Positions 26,286 through 35,269 of a stretch of 64,000 nucleotides of DNA are shown here, piece after piece. Position numbers and translations under genes: made by a program. This stretch comes from Epilithonimonas caeni DSM 17710 (GTDB lineage: Bacteria > Bacteroidota > Bacteroidia > Flavobacteriales > Weeksellaceae). Positions within the stretch are counted from its first letter, which is position 1. Each line of letters starts with the position of its first letter. The stretch is taken from assembly GCF_000426465.1 (NCBI RefSeq), contig NZ_AUFK01000017.1, positions 124,001 to 188,000 of the forward strand, given 5' to 3'. The notes beneath the pieces are model-generated. The model saw only the letters and a list, made by a program, of their open reading frames with translations. It had not been told where the DNA came from and did no database searches.

Positions 26286-27803
26286 ATGAAAAAAGTACGA
26301 GTGCGTTTTGCACCAAGTCCAACGGGAGCTTTACATTTAGGTGGTGTAAGAACCGCTTTATATGATTATCTTTTCGCTAAAAACCAAGGAGGAGAATTCG
26401 TCCTTAGAATAGAGGATACAGATACTTCAAGGTATGTTGAAGGTGCAGAAGATTATATTATGGACTCCTTGGAATGGTGTGGAATTATTCCTGACGAAAG
26501 TCCAAGAATTGGCGGACCTTACGCACCTTACAGACAATCTGAAAGAAGAGACATTTACGATAGATATAAAAAACAGATCCTGAAAACAGATCATGCTTAT
26601 TTAGCTTTTGACACGCCGGAAGAATTGGATGCAATCAGAAAAGATTTCGAAGCGAGAGGTGATGTTTTTTCGTACAATCATCAGACAAGACAACAACTGC
26701 GCAATAGCATTTCGCTTTCTGCCGAGGAAGTTCAGAAATTGTTGGATGCGAATGTTCCTTACGTCGTTCGTTTCAAAATGCCGATTGACAGAACACTTAA
26801 TCTTCAGGATATAATCAGAGGAAATTTTTCCGTAAACACTAATACATTGGATGATAAGGTTTTGATCAAAAATGATGGAATGCCAACTTATCATTTTGCC
26901 AATGTGGTTGACGATTTTGAGATGAAAATCTCTCACGTGATCCGTGGCGAGGAATGGCTTCCATCTATGCCTTTGCACGTTTTATTATATGAAGCTATGA
27001 ATTGGGAGGCACCAGAATTTGCACATTTATCATTAATTCTAAAACCTGAAGGTAAAGGAAAATTAAGCAAAAGAGACGGTGCTAAATTTGGATTCCCGGT
27101 TTTCCCTATGGATTTCAAAGATCCTGAAAGTGATGAGATCTGGAAAGGTTACAAAGAATCCGGATACTTCCCTGAAGCTTTCATCAATATGACAGCACTT
27201 TTAGGATGGACGCCTGCAAATGACAGAGAAATTGTTTCTATGAATGAAATGATCTCTGAGTTTGACCTTCATAAGGTTCATAAAGCCGGCGCAAGATTTG
27301 ACCCTCAGAAAGCAAAATGGTTCAATCAGGAATATCTTAAACTGAAATCTGATGAAGAAGTTCTGGGATTATTAAAAAAAGTTGATGGAGTTGAATCAAT
27401 AAATATATCTGATGAAAAATTATTGAAAATAGTTTCTCTGATGAAAGAAAGAGCCACATTTGTTGCTGATATCTACAATATCAATGAAAACGGAAGGTTC
27501 TTTTTCGAAGCTCCAAATTCTTACGATGAAAAAGCATTGAAAAAAGCCTGGAACGACACAACTTCCGCCATATTAAGAGATTTTTCAATTAAACTGGAAG
27601 CTTCCGAATTCGATGCAGAAAGCTTGAAAGAAACAATTCATCATTTTGCTGAAGAACATTCTTTGGGCATGGGAAAAGTAATGATGCCTCTTCGTCTTGC
27701 CTTAGTTGGTGAACTGAAAGGCCCTGATGTTCCGGATATCATGAATATCATTGGTAAACAAGAAACGCTTGCAAGAATAGAAAAAGCTATCAGTTTAAAT
27801 TAA
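26286..27803 (+). CDS. gltX: Glutamyl-tRNA synthetase
   Basis: Class Ib aminoacyl-tRNA synthetase, 505 residues. The HIGH-type motif is HLGG in FAPSPTGALHLGGVRTALYDY, and the KMSKS-type motif is KLSKRDG in GKGKLSKRDGAKFGFPV. Flavobacterial GltX is slightly longer than the E. coli enzyme because of short insertions, seen here around FPMDFKDPESDEIWKG. The C-terminal anticodon-binding helical domain is complete. It is divergent from the minus-strand glycan operon and has its own -7 box about 50 bp upstream. Whether it discriminates tRNA-Gln cannot be told from this window. Confidence 0.98.
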   Translation: MKKVRVRFAPSPTGALHLGGVRTALYDYLFAKNQGGEFVLRIEDTDTSRYVEGAEDYIMDSLEWCGIIPDESPRIGGPYAPYRQSERRDIYDRYKKQILKTDHAYLAFDTPEELDAIRKDFEARGDVFSYNHQTRQQLRNSISLSAEEVQKLLDANVPYVVRFKMPIDRTLNLQDIIRGNFSVNTNTLDDKVLIKNDGMPTYHFANVVDDFEMKISHVIRGEEWLPSMPLHVLLYEAMNWEAPEFAHLSLILKPEGKGKLSKRDGAKFGFPVFPMDFKDPESDEIWKGYKESGYFPEAFINMTALLGWTPANDREIVSMNEMISEFDLHKVHKAGARFDPQKAKWFNQEYLKLKSDEEVLGLLKKVDGVESINISDEKLLKIVSLMKERATFVADIYNINENGRFFFEAPNSYDEKALKKAWNDTTSAILRDFSIKLEASEFDAESLKETIHHFAEEHSLGMGKVMMPLRLALVGELKGPDVPDIMNIIGKQETLARIEKAISLN

Positions 27804-27814
27804 TTAACTAAACA

Positions 27815-27874
27815 CTTCGACAAGCTCAGTGTGACAATCAACTATTCAAATTTGTCAGTCTGAGGCTCTCGAAG
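27815..27874. repeat. Inverted repeat CTTCGACAAGCTCAG / CTGAGGCTCTCGAAG
   Basis: Two arms of 22 bp (27815-27836 and 27853-27874) are imperfect inverted complements around a 16-bp AT-rich loop, just after gltX. A second copy is at 39221-39289 and a half copy at 29021-29042. Confidence 0.7.
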
Positions 27875-27944
27875 ACTTTTTATTAATATTAGGATCCATT
27901 TAAAAAAAATAGATTATTTTTGAACGGTTTAATCCAAACAAAAT

Positions 27945-28901
27945 ATGGAGTATTTAGAATTTGAACAACCTGTAAAAGAATTGATCGAGCAGTACGAAAA
28001 ATGTGTACAATTAGGCACAGAAAGCGGTATCGATGTTGACGAATCCTGCAAAAAGATCAAGACTAAAATAGAAGAAACGAAGAAAAAAATATACGGAAAC
28101 CTCACACCTTGGCAAAAAGTTCAGCTTTCCAGACATCCGGACAGACCTTATACACTTGACTATATCAATGGTTTGACAGACGCAGGAAGTTTTGTAGAAC
28201 TTCATGGAGACAGAAACTTCGGAGATGACCCTGCAATGGTTGGGGGAATTGCCAGTATCAGCGGAAATACCGTAATGATCATTGGAACCCAAAAAGGCAG
28301 GACGACCAAGGAGCGCCAGCACAGACGTTTCGGGATGTCGAATCCAGAAGGTTACAGAAAAGCGCTTAGACTGATGAAATTGGCAGAGAAATTCAACATT
28401 CCTGTTGTTACATTGGTTGATACTCCCGGAGCCTATCCCGGCCTTGAAGCAGAAGAGCGTGGACAAGGTGAGGCGATTGCCAGAAACATCTACGAAATGT
28501 GCCAATTGAAAACCCCAATTATTACCATAATCATCGGTGAAGGTGCAAGTGGCGGCGCATTGGGAATTGGTGTTGGGAATAAGGTCTATATGATGGAAAA
28601 CACTTGGTATTCTGTTATCTCTCCAGAAAACTGTTCTGCAATCCTTTGGAGAAGCTGGGAATATAAAGAAACTGCAGCAACTACAATGAAGCTGACAGCT
28701 GATGATATGCTCAAACAAAAATTGATTGACGCCATTATTCCAGAACCACTTGGAGGTGCTCATTATGACCTTGCAGCGACTTTTGAAAATGTAAAAAAAG
28801 TATTATTAAAAGATATCAAAACACTTTCTAAAGAACCTGTTGAAAAATTGGTAAATGACCGTCAGGAAAAATTCATTGCGATGGGAGAATTCAAAGGGTA
28901 A
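27945..28901 (+). CDS. accA: Acetyl-CoA carboxylase carboxyltransferase subunit alpha
   Basis: Transfers the carboxyl group from carboxybiotin on AccB to acetyl-CoA together with AccD. The 318 residues match the usual length. The sequence shows [15 protein letters not shown] at the N-terminus, [40 protein letters not shown], the oxyanion glycine run [20 protein letters not shown], and [21 protein letters not shown] -7 box (TATTTTTG, 27915-27922) precedes it by 22 bp and a terminator (28929-28966) follows. accD is not in the window. Confidence 0.98.
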   Translation: MEYLEFEQPVKELIEQYEKCVQLGTESGIDVDESCKKIKTKIEETKKKIYGNLTPWQKVQLSRHPDRPYTLDYINGLTDAGSFVELHGDRNFGDDPAMVGGIASISGNTVMIIGTQKGRTTKERQHRRFGMSNPEGYRKALRLMKLAEKFNIPVVTLVDTPGAYPGLEAEERGQGEAIARNIYEMCQLKTPIITIIIGEGASGGALGIGVGNKVYMMENTWYSVISPENCSAILWRSWEYKETAATTMKLTADDMLKQKLIDAIIPEPLGGAHYDLAATFENVKKVLLKDIKTLSKEPVEKLVNDRQEKFIAMGEFKG

Positions 28902-28928
28902 TTATATTTCTTTGGTTATATAAAATTA

Positions 28929-28966
28929 AAAACCTTTCGGAGTTTGAAACTTTGAAAGGTTTTTTG
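28929..28966 (+). terminator. Terminator after accA
   Basis: AAAACCTTTC and GAAAGGTTTT are perfect complements with a loop of about 15 bases and a T run. Confidence 0.75.
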
Positions 28967-28988
28967 TTTCTATTGATTGACGAATATT

Positions 28989-29100
28989 ATGTTGAATCTG
29001 CGCCCCGACTTGAGTGGACTCTTCGAGAGCCTCAGAGTGACATATCAGGAACATTCGACAAACTCAGGATAAACTACAGGCGGATTAAGACGCCCAAATA
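28989..29100 (+). repeat. Dispersed intergenic element, copy C
   Basis: It begins ATGTTGAATCTGCGCCCCGA then CTTGAGTGGACTCTTCG and ends CAGGCGGATTAAGACGCCCA. The ends match copies A (4083-4195) and B (7812-8018). Its interior contains a half copy of the CTTCGAGAGCCTCAG repeat, so one repeat family appears nested in another. Confidence 0.6.
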
Positions 29101-29106
29101 ATTCAC

Positions 29107-29142
29107 AAAAAAAGCGGTTCAATTAAAATTGAACCACTTTAT
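29107..29142 (-). terminator. Terminator after rpsB
   Basis: Read on the minus strand, AAAGTGGTTCAATT and AATTGAACCGCTTT pair almost perfectly and end in a T run, 18 bp from the rpsB stop. Confidence 0.85.
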
Positions 29143-29160
29143 ATTCTAGAAAAATTCTAA

Positions 29161-29922
29161 TTATTCAGCATCGAAATCAGCATCTGCTTCTGCAGAAACT
29201 TTTTCGCCTTCTTCTTTAGATTTTTCTTTATCTGCTTTTCTTTGAGACAGACCATCTTTGATAGAAGCTGAAACTACGCTCAACAACATATCGATAGATT
29301 TAGAAGCATCATCATTTCCTGGGATTACGAAATCCACTTTTCTTGGATCTGAGTTAGTATCTACGATACCGAAAACCGGGATACCCAATTTTTTAGCTTC
29401 AGTTACTGCGATGTGCTCTCTCATAATGTCAACTACGAAAATAGCTGAAGGAAGACGAACCATGTCTGCGATAGATCCCAAGTTTTTCTCAAGATTAGCT
29501 CTTTGACGATCAACTTGTAATCTTTCTTTTTTAGATAAAGTTTCGAAAGTACCATCTTTCTTCATTTTATCGATAGAGTTCATTTTCTTAACCGCTTTTC
29601 TGATAGTTACAAAGTTTGTAAGCATACCACCTGGCCATCTTTCTGTGATGTAAGGCATATTAAGTTCAGCAGCGTGTTTTGCTACTACTTCTTTCGCTTG
29701 CTTTTTAGTAGCTACGAAAAGAACTTTTTTGCCTGCAGAAGTTAATTTTTCCAAAGCTGTACAAGCCTCGTCCAATTTAACAGCTGTTTTATGTAAATCT
29801 ACGATGTGAATACCGTTTTTCTCCATGAAAATGTATGGAGCCATATTTGGATTCCACTTTCTGGTCATGTGACCGAAGTGTACACCAGCCTCTAAAAGGT
29901 CTTTTACATTTGCTTTTGCCAT
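29161..29922 (-). CDS. rpsB: 30S ribosomal protein S2
   Basis: Small-subunit ribosomal protein, 253 residues. The N-terminus VKDLLEAGVHFGHMTRKWNP is diagnostic, followed by NGIHIVDLHKT, FVATKKQAKEVV, ERWPGGMLTNF and GIPVFGIVDTNSDP. The C-terminus carries an acidic, low-complexity tail (about 230-253, KSKEEGEKVSAEADADFDAE) not present in shorter S2 proteins. It is transcribed separately from rplM-rpsI, the gene pair just upstream on the same strand. tsf, its usual partner, is not visible downstream, where accA converges instead. Confidence 0.98.
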   Translation of the reverse strand: MAKANVKDLLEAGVHFGHMTRKWNPNMAPYIFMEKNGIHIVDLHKTAVKLDEACTALEKLTSAGKKVLFVATKKQAKEVVAKHAAELNMPYITERWPGGMLTNFVTIRKAVKKMNSIDKMKKDGTFETLSKKERLQVDRQRANLEKNLGSIADMVRLPSAIFVVDIMREHIAVTEAKKLGIPVFGIVDTNSDPRKVDFVIPGNDDASKSIDMLLSVVSASIKDGLSQRKADKEKSKEEGEKVSAEADADFDAE

Positions 29923-30098
29923 GTTTTCTTGTTTTTGTTAGTTTACTTTCCGCTTTTCTGCAATCAACTTTACTTTAGATGGGAGTAAAGTTTGGATGCT
30001 AAACATAACGGGCAATATTTTTTGGTTGGATAAATAGACTTCAGAAATAAGACAATCGATAAAAAATCTGATATATCCAATCTGTTGTCCAAAAAAAA

Positions 30099-30485
30099 TT
30101 AACGTTTTGAGAACTGGAATCTCTTTCTCGCTTTTTTCTGACCTGGTTTCTTTCTTTCTACCATTCTTGCATCTCTAGTCAACAATCCATGAGGCTTAAG
30201 AGCCAATCTGAATTCTTCGTTGATTTCGCATAGCGCTCTAGAAACACCTAGTCTGACAGCTTCTGCCTGACCAGTGATCCCACCTCCAAAAACATTAACA
30301 GTTAAGTCATATTGACCTAAGGTTTCTGTCAACAAAAATGGCTGATTCACTTTATAAACCAAAACATCCGTACAGAAATAAGTTTTAGCATCTTTACCGT
30401 TTATAGTGATATTACCAGTTCCCGGCTTCACATAAACTCTTGCAACAGAAGTTTTTCTTCTTCCGATTTTGTGTACTATAGACAT
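30099..30485 (-). CDS. rpsI: 30S ribosomal protein S9
   Basis: Small-subunit ribosomal protein, 128 residues. It starts MSIVHKIGRRKTSVARVYVK and ends in the conserved basic tail KKARKRFQFSKR that reaches the P-site tRNA. GGGITGQAEAVRLGVSRAL is the typical central helix. An in-frame TTG two codons upstream would lengthen it, but the ATG at 30485 is preferred. It follows rplM after 6 bp, the universal L13-S9 pair. Confidence 0.97.
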   Translation of the reverse strand: MSIVHKIGRRKTSVARVYVKPGTGNITINGKDAKTYFCTDVLVYKVNQPFLLTETLGQYDLTVNVFGGGITGQAEAVRLGVSRALCEINEEFRLALKPHGLLTRDARMVERKKPGQKKARKRFQFSKR

Positions 30486-30491
30486 ACTCAA

Positions 30492-30947
30492 TTATTTGAA
30501 TTCGTTAACATTGATTACTTTTGGCTGTTGAGCTTCGTGTTTGTGCTCAGTTCCTTCATATAGATAAAGGTTCTTGAATAAAGCCGAACCTAATCTGTTT
30601 TTAGGAAGCATCCCTTTCACAGATCTTTCTAATACTTTAAGAGCATCTTTTTTTCTAAGCTCATCAGCAGTCATAGACTTCTGACCTCCTGGATATCCAG
30701 TGTGCCAAATGTAAGTTTTGTCTGCCCACTTGTTTCCGGAAAGTGTCACTTTCCCAGCGTTCAAAACGATCACGTTATCTCCACAATCTACGTGCGGCGT
30801 GTAATTCGTTTTGTGCTTACCTCTCAAAATCTTTGCAACGGTAGAAGCTAGTCTTCCCAACGGTTGCTCAGCAGCGTCTACAACAACCCATTCTTTATTT
30901 GCTGTAGCCTTGTTTGCCGATACTGTTTTGTAACTTAATGTATTCAC
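30492..30947 (-). CDS. rplM: 50S ribosomal protein L13
   Basis: Large-subunit ribosomal protein, 151 residues. It shows KEWVVVDAAEQPLGRLAS, LRGKHKTNYTPHVDCGDNVIV, and HTGYPGG, then LEKSVKGMLPKNRLG-like sequence (here LERSVKGMLPKNRLG). The start codon reads GTG, with no suitable ATG in the first 20 codons. Family length and the N-terminal NTLSYKT sequence support it. A -7 box (CAAAGGTA on plus, 30993-31000) lies about 46 bp upstream and would serve rplM and rpsI. Confidence 0.96.
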   Translation of the reverse strand: MNTLSYKTVSANKATANKEWVVVDAAEQPLGRLASTVAKILRGKHKTNYTPHVDCGDNVIVLNAGKVTLSGNKWADKTYIWHTGYPGGQKSMTADELRKKDALKVLERSVKGMLPKNRLGSALFKNLYLYEGTEHKHEAQQPKVINVNEFK

Positions 30948-31164
30948 AATTTATCGTTTACGATTAAACATAATTTTCCCTTAAAGGGTGTGCAAAGGTA
31001 TGAATTTTTTCCCGGATGAAAAATTTTCTCCAGAAAAATATTTTAATTTTCTAAAAATTAACAAGTTAACGAATCATTAATTGACTGAAAACTTTCTGAA
31101 ATTTGTCAAAATAAGCTTTATTTATAATTCGGGATTTTTATATTTTTGAGGAAAATTCTATAAA

Positions 31165-32262
31165 ATGAGCCACGGAAAACTGAGAGAAGAAAAAGATTGC
31201 CTTAATTGCGGACATATTGTCGAGGAACATTACTGCCCACATTGCGGACAACAGAACATCGAGACCAGACAGCCTTTCCATTACCTCTTCACCCATTTTG
31301 TAGAAGATTTCACCCATTATGACGGACAATTTTGGGGGACTCTCAAAAATCTCCTTTTTAAACCCGGGAAATTGACCAATACTTATCTGGAAGGTAAAAG
31401 ACAAAAATTTGTCCCACCAGTTAAGCTTTACATTTTCATCAGTTTCATTACATTTTTCCTGTTTGCAGTATTTCCTCCATTTTCTATCGATTTCGATGGT
31501 AAAAAGGGCTCTGAAAAAGAAAAGATTGTTTCACTGAACAGACTTGCAGAAACTTCGAAAAAGCTTGACAGCATCAGAACGGAAGAAAAAATAAAAGGAG
31601 CAGATTCTGTAACAATTAGCAAAGTGAATGCTTTGCTAAAAGATTCTGCCAAATTGAGTGATATAGAAGACAGCTTTGATATGAGCAAGAAGCTGGATGA
31701 TGATTTTGAATTTAATGGTTATACAAACAGAAAATCATTTGATTCCGCAAAAGCAAAAAATCCATCTTTCTTCGATTTCATCAATGTTCCTGTTGCGCAT
31801 AAATTTTTTGAATTAAAAGAAAAAGGCGTTACAAAAGGTGAAATCCTAAAAAAACTAGGTGAGACGTCTTTTCATAATCTGCCTAAAGCATTGTTCATAT
31901 ATCTCCCGATTTTTGCATTTTTCCTGTGGATCTTCCATAACAAGAAGAAATGGTGGTATTTTGACCACGGGATTTTCACATTACATTATTTCAGTTTTTT
32001 ATTATTGACCATTTTGTTATTTTCATTTTTATATAAATTGGCAGACGTAACACATTCTTCAATCAGCATCATCATTTACTTATTGATGAATGTTATATTC
32101 TTCTACAGTATCATTTATTTTTTCATAGCACATTATAAAGTTTATCATACTCATGGCGTCATCAGCTTCATCATTGGCAGCATTCTGTTTATGTTTAATT
32201 TCTTTGCCTTTATGTTTCTGGTCATAGGCCTAGGTGTGGTCAGCTTCCTGATGATTCATTAA
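31165..32262 (+). CDS. DUF3667 domain-containing membrane protein
   Basis: A 365-residue inner-membrane protein. The N-terminus holds a zinc-ribbon-like CxxC pair (CLNCG at about 11-15 and CPHCGQQ at about 23-29). Next comes the DUF3667 core, FWGTLKNLLFKPGKLTNTYL then EGKRQKFVPPVKLYIFISF, which leads into the first helix. A charged soluble stretch (about 110-235) precedes four hydrophobic segments in the last 130 residues. DUF3667 proteins are common in Bacteroidetes and have no established function. A -7 box (TATTTTTG, 31141-31148) lies 17 bp upstream, so the mRNA leader is very short. A shared terminator follows. Confidence 0.9.
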   Translation: MSHGKLREEKDCLNCGHIVEEHYCPHCGQQNIETRQPFHYLFTHFVEDFTHYDGQFWGTLKNLLFKPGKLTNTYLEGKRQKFVPPVKLYIFISFITFFLFAVFPPFSIDFDGKKGSEKEKIVSLNRLAETSKKLDSIRTEEKIKGADSVTISKVNALLKDSAKLSDIEDSFDMSKKLDDDFEFNGYTNRKSFDSAKAKNPSFFDFINVPVAHKFFELKEKGVTKGEILKKLGETSFHNLPKALFIYLPIFAFFLWIFHNKKKWWYFDHGIFTLHYFSFLLLTILLFSFLYKLADVTHSSISIIIYLLMNVIFFYSIIYFFIAHYKVYHTHGVISFIIGSILFMFNFFAFMFLVIGLGVVSFLMIH

Positions 32263-32266
32263 AAAT

Positions 32267-32299
32267 AAAAGCCGGACCTCTTTCGAAATCCGGCTTTTA
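32267..32299. terminator. Bidirectional terminator
   Basis: AAAAGCCGGA and TCCGGCTTTT pair with a loop of about 11 bases between the two convergent membrane-protein genes. Confidence 0.85.
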
Positions 32300-32315
32300 A
32301 ATTATATCTCTAAAA

Positions 32316-32648
32316 TTAATACCTCAACGATTTGCTTTCCCGGAAGCTTGCGATCATATAATATGCTACGAAAACTGTAGAGAATTTGATAATGGAAGGA
32401 ACTGCAGTTTCAAAATCGAAAAACAGCAATCCAACAGCGACCAAGAAAACGATTCCAATCAGGGAAATTCCCATTTTCTTGGGAAGCGGCCATTCCGGAT
32501 GGTCCACAAAATAAGCCAATCCCCAGCCAATCCCAAAAGCAGAAGCCACGTAAAGCTCTAACCAAAAGTCTGCTTGCTCTCCTGTAAAACGTCTTAAGAA
32601 AAAACTAATCAGGGTTCCAATTACGAAATACATCAGCGCTTTTACCAT
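32316..32648 (-). CDS. Small hypothetical membrane protein
   Basis: A 110-residue protein with four hydrophobic segments (about 3-20, 32-46, 60-78 and 84-102 counted from the ATG), separated by short charged loops such as RRFTGEQADFW and DHPEWPLPKK. I do not recognise a family beyond a small conserved flavobacterial membrane protein. A start six codons further upstream would use TTG and overlap a -7 box (CAAAAGTA on plus, 32664-32671), so the ATG at 32648 is chosen. It converges with the DUF3667 gene. No function can be assigned. Confidence 0.75.
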   Translation of the reverse strand: MVKALMYFVIGTLISFFLRRFTGEQADFWLELYVASAFGIGWGLAYFVDHPEWPLPKKMGISLIGIVFLVAVGLLFFDFETAVPSIIKFSTVFVAYYMIASFRESKSLRY

Positions 32649-32702
32649 TTCAAAAAATTTTGACAAAAGTAAGGATTGTAAATTTTATAATGCAGTAAGA
32701 AC

Positions 32703-32836
32703 AAAATACAAAGACACAATGAGCTATTTTTCTTCTTAATATTTCAAGGCACAAGGCAAATCTTTGATTTTAAATTTTAACAATGTAAAAACATTGTGCC
32801 TTAAAACATAGCGATTTTATAAGTCTTTGTGTTATT
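32703..32836. repeat. Imperfect inverted repeat upstream of pncB
   Basis: AAATACAAAGACACAATGAG and AAGGCACAAGG on the left are mirrored on the right by CATTGTGCCTT and AGTCTTTGTGTTATTT. The structure is interrupted and AT-rich, and lies between two divergent promoters. Confidence 0.45.
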
Positions 32837-32896
32837 TCTTTCCTCATTAAAATCTGCCTCAACAAAATTCCTTAGATTTGTGTAAATGATATTTTT

Positions 32897-34072
32897 ATGC
32901 GCGAGGTAAGACTCAATTCTATTCTGGACAACGACTTCTACAAAATCACAATGCAAAATGCAGTGGTGAAACTTTTCACCAATGAAATTGTAAAATACGA
33001 ATTCATCAACCGAGGAAAACATCAGTTTCCGGAGGGTTTTGCAGAGGAACTCAGAAAGTCTGTCAACGCAATGGCTGAACTGAAGCTCACTAAAGACGAA
33101 AAAAAATATCTGAAAGTCACGTGTCCTTATCTTGCCCTACCCTACCTCGATTTTTTGGAAGGTTTTCATTACGACCCTTCTGAAGTAAAGATTGAACAAA
33201 TTGGCAACGAACTAAAAGTTTCGGTTGAAGGTCTTTGGTACAGAACAATTCTTTGGGAAGTTCCGCTTCTGTCGCTCATCAGCGAGCTTCATTACGAGAT
33301 GAATCATATGGAACGCCAAACCAACGAAGAAGTCATTAATAAAACTGTAGAAAAAGCAGTTCATCTTACAGAATTGGGAGTTCCTTTTGCTGAATTTGGC
33401 ACCAGAAGGAGACATTCTTATAAAGTTCACAGATTGGTAATGGATGCCTTGATCCAGGATAAAAAATCAACTTTTACAGGGACTTCCAATGTTCATTTGG
33501 CAATGCTTTACAAGGTAAAACCAATCGGAACACACGCTCACGAATGGTTTATGTTTCACGCTGCTGAATTTGGTTTCAAAATGGCCAATTCTATTGCTTT
33601 GGAAAATTGGGTGGATGTCTATCGTGGTGATCTGGGAGTTGCACTTTCCGACACTTATACGACGGAAGTTTTCTTTCAACAATTCGATAAAAAATTTGCG
33701 AAATTATTTGACGGTGTTCGCCACGACAGCGGTGACCCGTTTGAGTTTGCTGACAAAACCATTGCACATTATCAGAAACACGGCATCAATCCATTATTCA
33801 AATACATCATTTTTTCGGACGGACTGAATCTCGAAAAGGTAGAAGAAATCACGAATTACTGCAGAGGAAGGATCGGGATTTCTTTCGGAATCGGAACTAA
33901 TCTGACGAATGATGTCGGACTCAGACCAATGAATATCGTAATGAAACTCATCAGCGTAAAAGGCATTAATAATGAATGGATACCAACCGTAAAGTTATCC
34001 GATGAAAGAGGAAAATACACCGGTGACCCGAAAATGATAGAGTTAGCTAAGGAGTTTTTAAGGATAAAATAA
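32897..34072 (+). CDS. pncB: Nicotinate phosphoribosyltransferase
   Basis: Converts nicotinate and PRPP to nicotinate mononucleotide in NAD salvage. The 391 residues include LDNDFYKITMQNAV at the N-terminus, EFGTRRRHSYKVHRLVMDAL, GTSNVHLAMLYKVKPIGTHAHEW (with the His that is phosphorylated in this family), RHDSGDPFEFADK and ISFGIGTNLTND. The start is an ATG 17 bp after a -7 box (TAGATTTG, 32873-32880), so the leader is short. It is monocistronic as far as visible. Confidence 0.97.
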   Translation: MREVRLNSILDNDFYKITMQNAVVKLFTNEIVKYEFINRGKHQFPEGFAEELRKSVNAMAELKLTKDEKKYLKVTCPYLALPYLDFLEGFHYDPSEVKIEQIGNELKVSVEGLWYRTILWEVPLLSLISELHYEMNHMERQTNEEVINKTVEKAVHLTELGVPFAEFGTRRRHSYKVHRLVMDALIQDKKSTFTGTSNVHLAMLYKVKPIGTHAHEWFMFHAAEFGFKMANSIALENWVDVYRGDLGVALSDTYTTEVFFQQFDKKFAKLFDGVRHDSGDPFEFADKTIAHYQKHGINPLFKYIIFSDGLNLEKVEEITNYCRGRIGISFGIGTNLTNDVGLRPMNIVMKLISVKGINNEWIPTVKLSDERGKYTGDPKMIELAKEFLRIK

Positions 34073-34348
34073 TTTTCTGTTCAATTTTAACCCTCAAATT
34101 CAATCATAAAAGAATATCCTTTTTTACAGTAATGAAAATTAAAAAACATCATTGCAAATTATGTTTTTCCGGATTTAAAATACTGGGTATCAATTTTGTT
34201 AATTTTAATTAAAATTATTTTCAGTATCAAAAAATAATTTAATTTTACCATTAGTGAAAGTTTAGAAATAGCTATCAGGATTTGAATGAATTCTCCTTTT
34301 GGCATCAATTTTAATACTTATAAAAAACACAATATAAATTTTTATACT

Positions 34349-34828
34349 ATGAGAAAAACAATTAAAATCGCTGCTCTTGCCCTGATGGTATCAATGACAG
34401 CAGTTTCTTGTAAAAAGAAAGTCTCTGATGCCGATCTGACATCACAGGCAACAACTGCAATTACCGCTTATCCCGGAACTTCTGTGGAAGTGAAGGAAGG
34501 ACAGGCTCATTTGAGCGGGGTTTTCGCAACCGAAGCTGACAAACAAGCAGCAATAGACGCTCTTAAAAAAGTTCAGGGAATCAAAGACGTCCACGATATG
34601 GCAACTGTTGCACCAGTAGCAGCTTCTGTAGAAGTTAATGCTGTTGATGCGGCTGTTCTTCAGAAAGTGAATGATGCATTGAAAGACATCCCTGGTGTGA
34701 AAGCTGAAGATGTTGCCGGAACCTTGACATTGACAGGAACTACAACTTCTGCTAACGCAAGAAAGGTAAAAGAGTCTGTAGATGCGCTTAAAATTGGTAA
34801 ATATGATAACAAAATAACTGTTAAATAA
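34349..34828 (+). CDS. BON domain-containing lipoprotein
   Basis: A 159-residue exported protein. A signal peptide with lipobox (MTAVSCKKK, Cys at about 21) indicates a lipoprotein. Two BON (bacterial OsmY and nodulation) repeats follow. The first is around 30-88 with YPGTSVEVKEGQAHLSGVFA and VQGIKDVHDM; the second around 100-159 with IPGVKAEDVAGTLTLTGTTT. BON domains bind phospholipid or envelope surfaces. The longer upstream in-frame start is rejected because it would bury the signal peptide. It is followed 2 bp later by a gene for a second BON-like protein, so the pair is probably one operon. A stress role is likely but unproven here. Confidence 0.88.
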   Translation: MRKTIKIAALALMVSMTAVSCKKKVSDADLTSQATTAITAYPGTSVEVKEGQAHLSGVFATEADKQAAIDALKKVQGIKDVHDMATVAPVAASVEVNAVDAAVLQKVNDALKDIPGVKAEDVAGTLTLTGTTTSANARKVKESVDALKIGKYDNKITVK

Positions 34829-34830
34829 TT

Positions 34831-35247
34831 ATGAGCTTACAAGATAAATACGCAAGTGTAGTTTCTGCAGCTCAGTCTGCTGGACTCTCTGACCTTTCTG
34901 TTCAGGAGCAGGACGGTGTTTTGTACATCACAGGAAAAGCTGCAAGTAGTGCTGCAAAAGACACAGTTTGGAATGCTTTAGGTGCGATTGACCCATCTTA
35001 TACGGCAACCGATGTCAATATCGATGTTCAGGTTTCCGGATTGGCAGCAGGTGCTTCTTTGACCGTTGCAACGGATGAATCCAATCTTAATATCAGGCAA
35101 GAGCCTTCAACTGAAGCTTCGATTGTAGGAAAAGCAGCGAAAGGAGAAACAGTAACTTTGATTGAGCAGTCTTCTGACGATTGGTGGAAGATCAGAACAG
35201 CCGATGGTGAAGAAGGTTATGCTTATGCAAGATATTTGAAAGCTTAA
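34831..35247 (+). CDS. SH3 domain protein with BON-like N-terminus
   Basis: A 138-residue protein in two parts. Residues about 1-68 resemble a BON fold (SVQEQDGVLYITGKAASSAA). Residues about 75-138 form a bacterial SH3 domain (SNLNIRQEPSTEASIVGKAA, then SSDDWWKIRTADGEEGYAYA). SH3b domains usually bind cell-wall peptides, yet no signal peptide is visible, so the location is uncertain. The start ATG lies 2 bp after the BON lipoprotein stop, and a terminator (35270-35299) follows. LysM normally accompanies such proteins in Gram-negatives; none is present here. Confidence 0.85.
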   Translation: MSLQDKYASVVSAAQSAGLSDLSVQEQDGVLYITGKAASSAAKDTVWNALGAIDPSYTATDVNIDVQVSGLAAGASLTVATDESNLNIRQEPSTEASIVGKAAKGETVTLIEQSSDDWWKIRTADGEEGYAYARYLKA

Positions 35248-35269
35248 TTTCAAAACTTTAATAAAATTT

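Noticed and set aside
28011-28763. Open frame of 250 codons on the minus strand inside accA
   Set aside because: It is antisense to a highly conserved enzyme, with Cys/Ser/Phe-biased composition and no family signature.
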